A DNA stretch of 6,690 nt, taken from assembly GCA_021106775.1 (NCBI GenBank), contig JAIOTL010000245.1, positions 1 through 6,690 on the forward strand. The letters are read 5' to 3'. The stretch is from Planctomycetota bacterium. Lineage in GTDB: Bacteria; Planctomycetota; UBA8742; SKZP01; JAIOTL01. Shown here in pieces: positions 4,389-6,690 of this stretch. Each line of letters begins with the position of its first letter. The first letter of the stretch is position 1. The notes under the pieces were generated by a model. That model had not been told where the DNA came from. It did no database searches and saw nothing but the letters and a program-made list of their open reading frames with translations. A program made the translations under genes and the position numbers.

Positions 4389-5783
4389 ATGCAAAAAAAT
4401 GTTACCGAAGTTTTGGGTGATTTGTTAACAAAGATTAGAAGCGCCCAGCGCAGTCTAAGTGTTTTGAGGGATGAAGTGCAGCAGGATGAAGCACTTATGC
4501 AATTGTTGACTCTGAATGACAAACTGCTTAAAATTGAAGCGAGCATAACAGGTGAATTACCGAAAACGAAACAAACAATTGATAAATTGATTACACCGAA
4601 AAAGCGTCCTGGACGTCCGAAAACAAAGGTTGCAGCGCAAAAGAGAACTACTAAAAAAGCTGTTAAGAAAACTGTAAAAAAAGCAATCTCGAAGCCAGTT
4701 GCTAAAGTCAAACCTGCACCAAAAAAGAGAGGTCGCAAGCCGAAAGCAGCATCGGAAAAAGTCGCGAAAACTATGAAAAAACCTGGTCGCAGAGGAAGGT
4801 CGACATCTAAAAATTATATCGAAAATTGGATAATCGGACACTCAATTTTGAATCTTATTTCAATGTTGAAGGGTGAACAAACTCCAAGGTTCATAATTTA
4901 TACAATAGACAAAGTTTTGAAGTCGATTCTGTCAAAGGATGACAGAGGTGTAAGCAAGGCTGCAAAACAAAGGGGTTATGAAGGAGTTTGGGCTACACAT
5001 CTTAGCGATTCAATACATAGAGAGCGTAGAACACTCTTAAAAGCTGATTTTATCGACAAAAAAGCACCAACTGGTATTTGGCGAATTACTGCAAAAGGGA
5101 AAGCGGCGTTAAAAAATAGTAAGCTTCTGAATAAAATTTATCCCAGTCTCGATGGAAAGAAAATTTCTACAATTAGCAAGATTTTCACAACTGCTAAAAA
5201 AGATGTAATAAAATATGCGTCTGATTTCGAGAAAAAGTCCATTAAGACAAGGGGAGTAAAGGCAAAAGGCACAAAGGCGCCGACTAAAAAAGCGGTTGCT
5301 AAAAAAGGTCCAGCCAAAAAAGGTCCAGCAAAGAAAGCGGTTGCTAAAAAGGCACCAGCTAAAAAAGCACCAGCAACGGGCAAGAAAAGAGGTAGAAAAC
5401 CAGGTAGCGTTATGAAGAAAATTTTAGAACCTACTGTTGGAGTATTACCAAAGCGTAAACCCGGACGTAAGCCACAGACAGTAACAAAAACACCGGTAAC
5501 AGGTAAAAAAAGAGGAAGAAAACCAGGCAGTATTCTGAAAAAAAAGGAAATTAAACCTTCACTAGAAACAATAGCCAAGCGCAAACCCGGTCGTCCACCC
5601 ATGACAGCAAAGAAAAACAAGAAACAGCAATTGATATCAAAAGTCGAACAAAAAATGAAGTTAAGGGAAAAAACAATCAAAAAGCCTGCTCCTAAGAAAG
5701 AAATAATAAAGTCTGTAACTGCATCTGCACCTAAGGTTCCAGATATTGCTCCAGTAAAACCTGCGGATGACAAATCGAAATAA
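4389..5783 (+). CDS. lysine-rich histone H1-like AT-hook DNA-binding protein with a winged-helix-like core
   Basis: 464 residues, very basic. Residues 1-68 are a helical, coiled-coil-prone segment (DLLTKIRSAQRSLSVLRDEV). Residues 70-140 are Lys/Ala/Pro-rich with AT-hook-like motifs (RPGRPK at 73-78, RGRKP at 114-118). Residues about 143-245 form a compact segment of ordinary composition with W147, W201 and W231. Its end, RRTLLKADFIDKKAPTGIWR followed by ITAKGKAAL, resembles the recognition helix and wing of Mrr-N-type winged helices. Residues 300-329 are six KK[AG][PV]A pentads of the H1 C-tail type. Residues 331-405 carry two cassettes of KKRGRKPGS plus KRKPGR[KP]P. The last 35 residues are Pro/Lys/Ala-rich. 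I infer nucleoid binding, probably of AT-rich minor grooves. AAAGG lies 7 nt before the ATG. The antisense frames here are shadows of its low-complexity codons. It is much longer than typical bacterial H1-like proteins (about 60-220 residues). Confidence 0.8.
   Translation: MQKNVTEVLGDLLTKIRSAQRSLSVLRDEVQQDEALMQLLTLNDKLLKIEASITGELPKTKQTIDKLITPKKRPGRPKTKVAAQKRTTKKAVKKTVKKAISKPVAKVKPAPKKRGRKPKAASEKVAKTMKKPGRRGRSTSKNYIENWIIGHSILNLISMLKGEQTPRFIIYTIDKVLKSILSKDDRGVSKAAKQRGYEGVWATHLSDSIHRERRTLLKADFIDKKAPTGIWRITAKGKAALKNSKLLNKIYPSLDGKKISTISKIFTTAKKDVIKYASDFEKKSIKTRGVKAKGTKAPTKKAVAKKGPAKKGPAKKAVAKKAPAKKAPATGKKRGRKPGSVMKKILEPTVGVLPKRKPGRKPQTVTKTPVTGKKRGRKPGSILKKKEIKPSLETIAKRKPGRPPMTAKKNKKQQLISKVEQKMKLREKTIKKPAPKKEIIKSVTASAPKVPDIAPVKPADDKSK
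5286..5375 (+). repeat. six tandem 15-bp units encoding KK[AG][PV]A
   Basis: The encoded pentads are KKAVA, KKGPA, KKGPA, KKAVA, KKAPA, KKAPA. At DNA level the AAAGCGGTTGCTAAAAA string occurs twice and the GGTCCAGC string twice, indicating recent slippage or unequal crossing over. Such histone H1-like tracts are expected to vary in copy number between strains. Confidence 0.8.
5379..5612 (+). repeat. tandem duplication of an AT-hook cassette inside the H1-like gene
   Basis: Unit 1 (about 5379-5489, residues 331-367) and unit 2 (about 5502-5612, residues 372-408) both begin GKKRGRKPGS and both carry a second motif, KRKPGRKP or KRKPGRPP, after a 10- or 11-residue linker. Motif residues are conserved while the linkers differ. 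This points to an older duplication under selection for DNA contacts. Confidence 0.7.
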
Positions 5784-5789
5784 TCTGCT

Positions 5790-5839
5790 GATACTATTGC
5801 ATAAACTAGAGAAGGCAAAGGTCGAGAAACAATAGTATC
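5790..5839. repeat. perfect 10-bp inverted repeat with 30-bp loop downstream of the H1-like gene
   Basis: GATACTATTG (5790-5799) and CAATAGTATC (5830-5839) are exact reverse complements, beginning seven bases after the stop codon. The long loop and lack of a following T-run make it a poor intrinsic terminator. It could be a 3' UTR stem, a binding site or the remnant ends of a small mobile sequence. Confidence 0.5.
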
Positions 5840-5937
5840 TGATAAAAAGCAACACGAAGGTTGTTGTAAGAAGATGTGACGTGTTATGGACAAAAAGTCG
5901 AAGACTGTGAGTTTTCTTTGAATATGCATCTTAAATG

Positions 5938-5966
5938 TTGCAGATTAAGTAATATCATCCTATAAA
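5938..5966 (+). promoter_or_regulatory. possible queA promoter
   Basis: TTGCAG (5938-5943), a 17-bp spacer, then TATAAA (5961-5966). The -10 matches 5 of 6 and the -35 matches 3 of 6 to the sigma-70 consensus. A start near 5973 would give a leader of about 40 nt to the ATG at 6013. It is the best pair in this 229-bp spacer, but the evidence is weak. Confidence 0.35.
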
Positions 5967-6012
5967 ATATTGAAAATTAATGCGGAAGCTGCCTTATAAG
6001 TGAAACAACAAA

Positions 6013-6690
6013 ATGACATCAAGTTCTTCTGAAATCGATTTCGATTTAAATTCATACGATTATTGTCTGCCAGAAAATATGATTGCACAGACGCCCGTTG
6101 AACCAAGGGATTCATCGAAGTTGATGGTGCTATCACGGAACGGAATTCCTATTGCAGATGATATTACAAGAAACCTGAAAAAACATATAAGTGCAAATAC
6201 GGCAATCATAATAAATGATGTTAAGGTTATTCCAGGCAGATTCTTTGTGAAAAAAACAACAGGAGGAAAAGTAGAAGTACTTATTCTGTCAATACTCGAT
6301 GAATCTTCCGCTGAAATTCTTCTTCAAAGTCGCCGACCGATAAAAAAAGGTGATAATCTATATTATAAATCCACTGACATTGATTTTTCGATTGAAATTT
6401 TATCAGATACGGGAAAAGGAGGGATAAGGATTGGCAGATTTACGAATTTCAACCTGACCCCTGAAAATCTACTAAGAATCGGTCTTCCGCCCTTGCCACC
6501 TTACATTAAGCGCGATGAAAAAGACAGCAGATTCGAGAATGACAAGCACCGATACCAGACGATTTATGCTGAGAAAGGGCAGGCAGCAGCAGCACCTACT
6601 GCTGGGCTTCATTTCACCCAGAATATGATAGATAAACTTGCTGACGATTTCGAGATTCACAGAATTACATTAAACGTTGGGTTAGGAACG
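6013..6690 (+). CDS. queA: S-adenosylmethionine:tRNA ribosyltransferase-isomerase, 5' part (cut by window edge)
   Basis: 226 codons are open to the window end, about the first two thirds of a protein usually near 340-360 residues. QueA transfers and rearranges the ribose of SAM onto 7-aminomethyl-7-deazaguanine at tRNA position 34, giving epoxyqueuosine in the queuosine pathway. The family signatures are in order: DYCLPENMIAQTPVEPRDSS (residues 16-35), the NDVKVIPGRFF segment (68-78, matching NNTRVIPAR in E. coli), GGKVEVL (84-90), GLPPLPPYIKR (157-167), RYQTIYAEKGQAAAAPTAGL with HF following (180-201), and ITLNVGLGT (218-226) at the edge. The N-terminus is about ten residues longer than E. 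coli QueA. ATG at 6013 is the only reasonable start, yet no Shine-Dalgarno site precedes it, unlike the neighbouring genes. The upstream spacer suggests its own promoter. Confidence 0.95.
   Translation, partial: MTSSSSEIDFDLNSYDYCLPENMIAQTPVEPRDSSKLMVLSRNGIPIADDITRNLKKHISANTAIIINDVKVIPGRFFVKKTTGGKVEVLILSILDESSAEILLQSRRPIKKGDNLYYKSTDIDFSIEILSDTGKGGIRIGRFTNFNLTPENLLRIGLPPLPPYIKRDEKDSRFENDKHRYQTIYAEKGQAAAAPTAGLHFTQNMIDKLADDFEIHRITLNVGLGT

Noticed and set aside
4373..4841. Antisense frames over the first basic region of the H1-like gene
   Set aside because: Phe/Arg/Ser-rich products are simply the complement of Lys/Pro/Arg codon repeats.
5286..5375. Tandem 15-bp units as a CRISPR or intergenic satellite
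   Set aside because: They are in frame inside a gene, have no spacers, and encode typical H1 pentads.
5138..5929. 263-codon antisense frame resembling a hydrophobic membrane protein
   Set aside because: It is the reverse complement of the AAAPK-type tail. Hydrophobicity arises from complementing Lys/Ala/Pro codons, and there is no independent start signal.

Overview
The window is AT-rich bacterial chromosome with no plasmid or phage hallmark genes. Its gene set is a ribosome hibernation factor, an McsA-like zinc/UVR-motif protein, a very large lysine-rich histone H1-like AT-hook protein and the tRNA queuosine enzyme QueA. Together with good Shine-Dalgarno sites, this fits the Bacteroidota/Chlorobiota/Ignavibacteriota (FCB) side of the tree better than Firmicutes or Proteobacteria. 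That placement is an inference from gene content, not a measurement.

Layout. Positions 1-549 hold no convincing gene. They are richer in G+C than the flanking spacer and densely packed with inverted repeats. Several of these fold better on the minus strand (GNRA-type loops, G-U pairs), so I call a candidate large structured RNA that runs off the left edge. Positions 550-1048 are AT-rich spacer containing a decayed REP/MITE-like repeat at 916-993. Three minus-strand genes follow: hpf (1049-1480), a calcineurin-like metallophosphoesterase (1647-2435) and a small lipoprotein of unknown function (2682-3083). A 587-bp spacer separates these from the rightward genes. It contains inverted repeats and a promoter-like site. 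The plus-strand genes are an mcsA-like gene (3671-4240), an H1-like DNA-binding protein gene (4389-5783) and the 5' two thirds of queA (6013 to the window edge).

How the genes fit together. Several products belong to stress, stationary-phase or housekeeping functions: hibernating ribosomes (HPF), protein quality control (McsA-like), DNA compaction (H1-like) and tRNA modification (QueA). The spacers between them are 100-250 bp with separate promoter or terminator-like signals, so I do not read them as one operon.

The most interesting items are the unidentified structured block at 1-549, the winged-helix-like core embedded between two AT-hook tails in the H1-like protein, and the dyad over the putative mcsA promoter.
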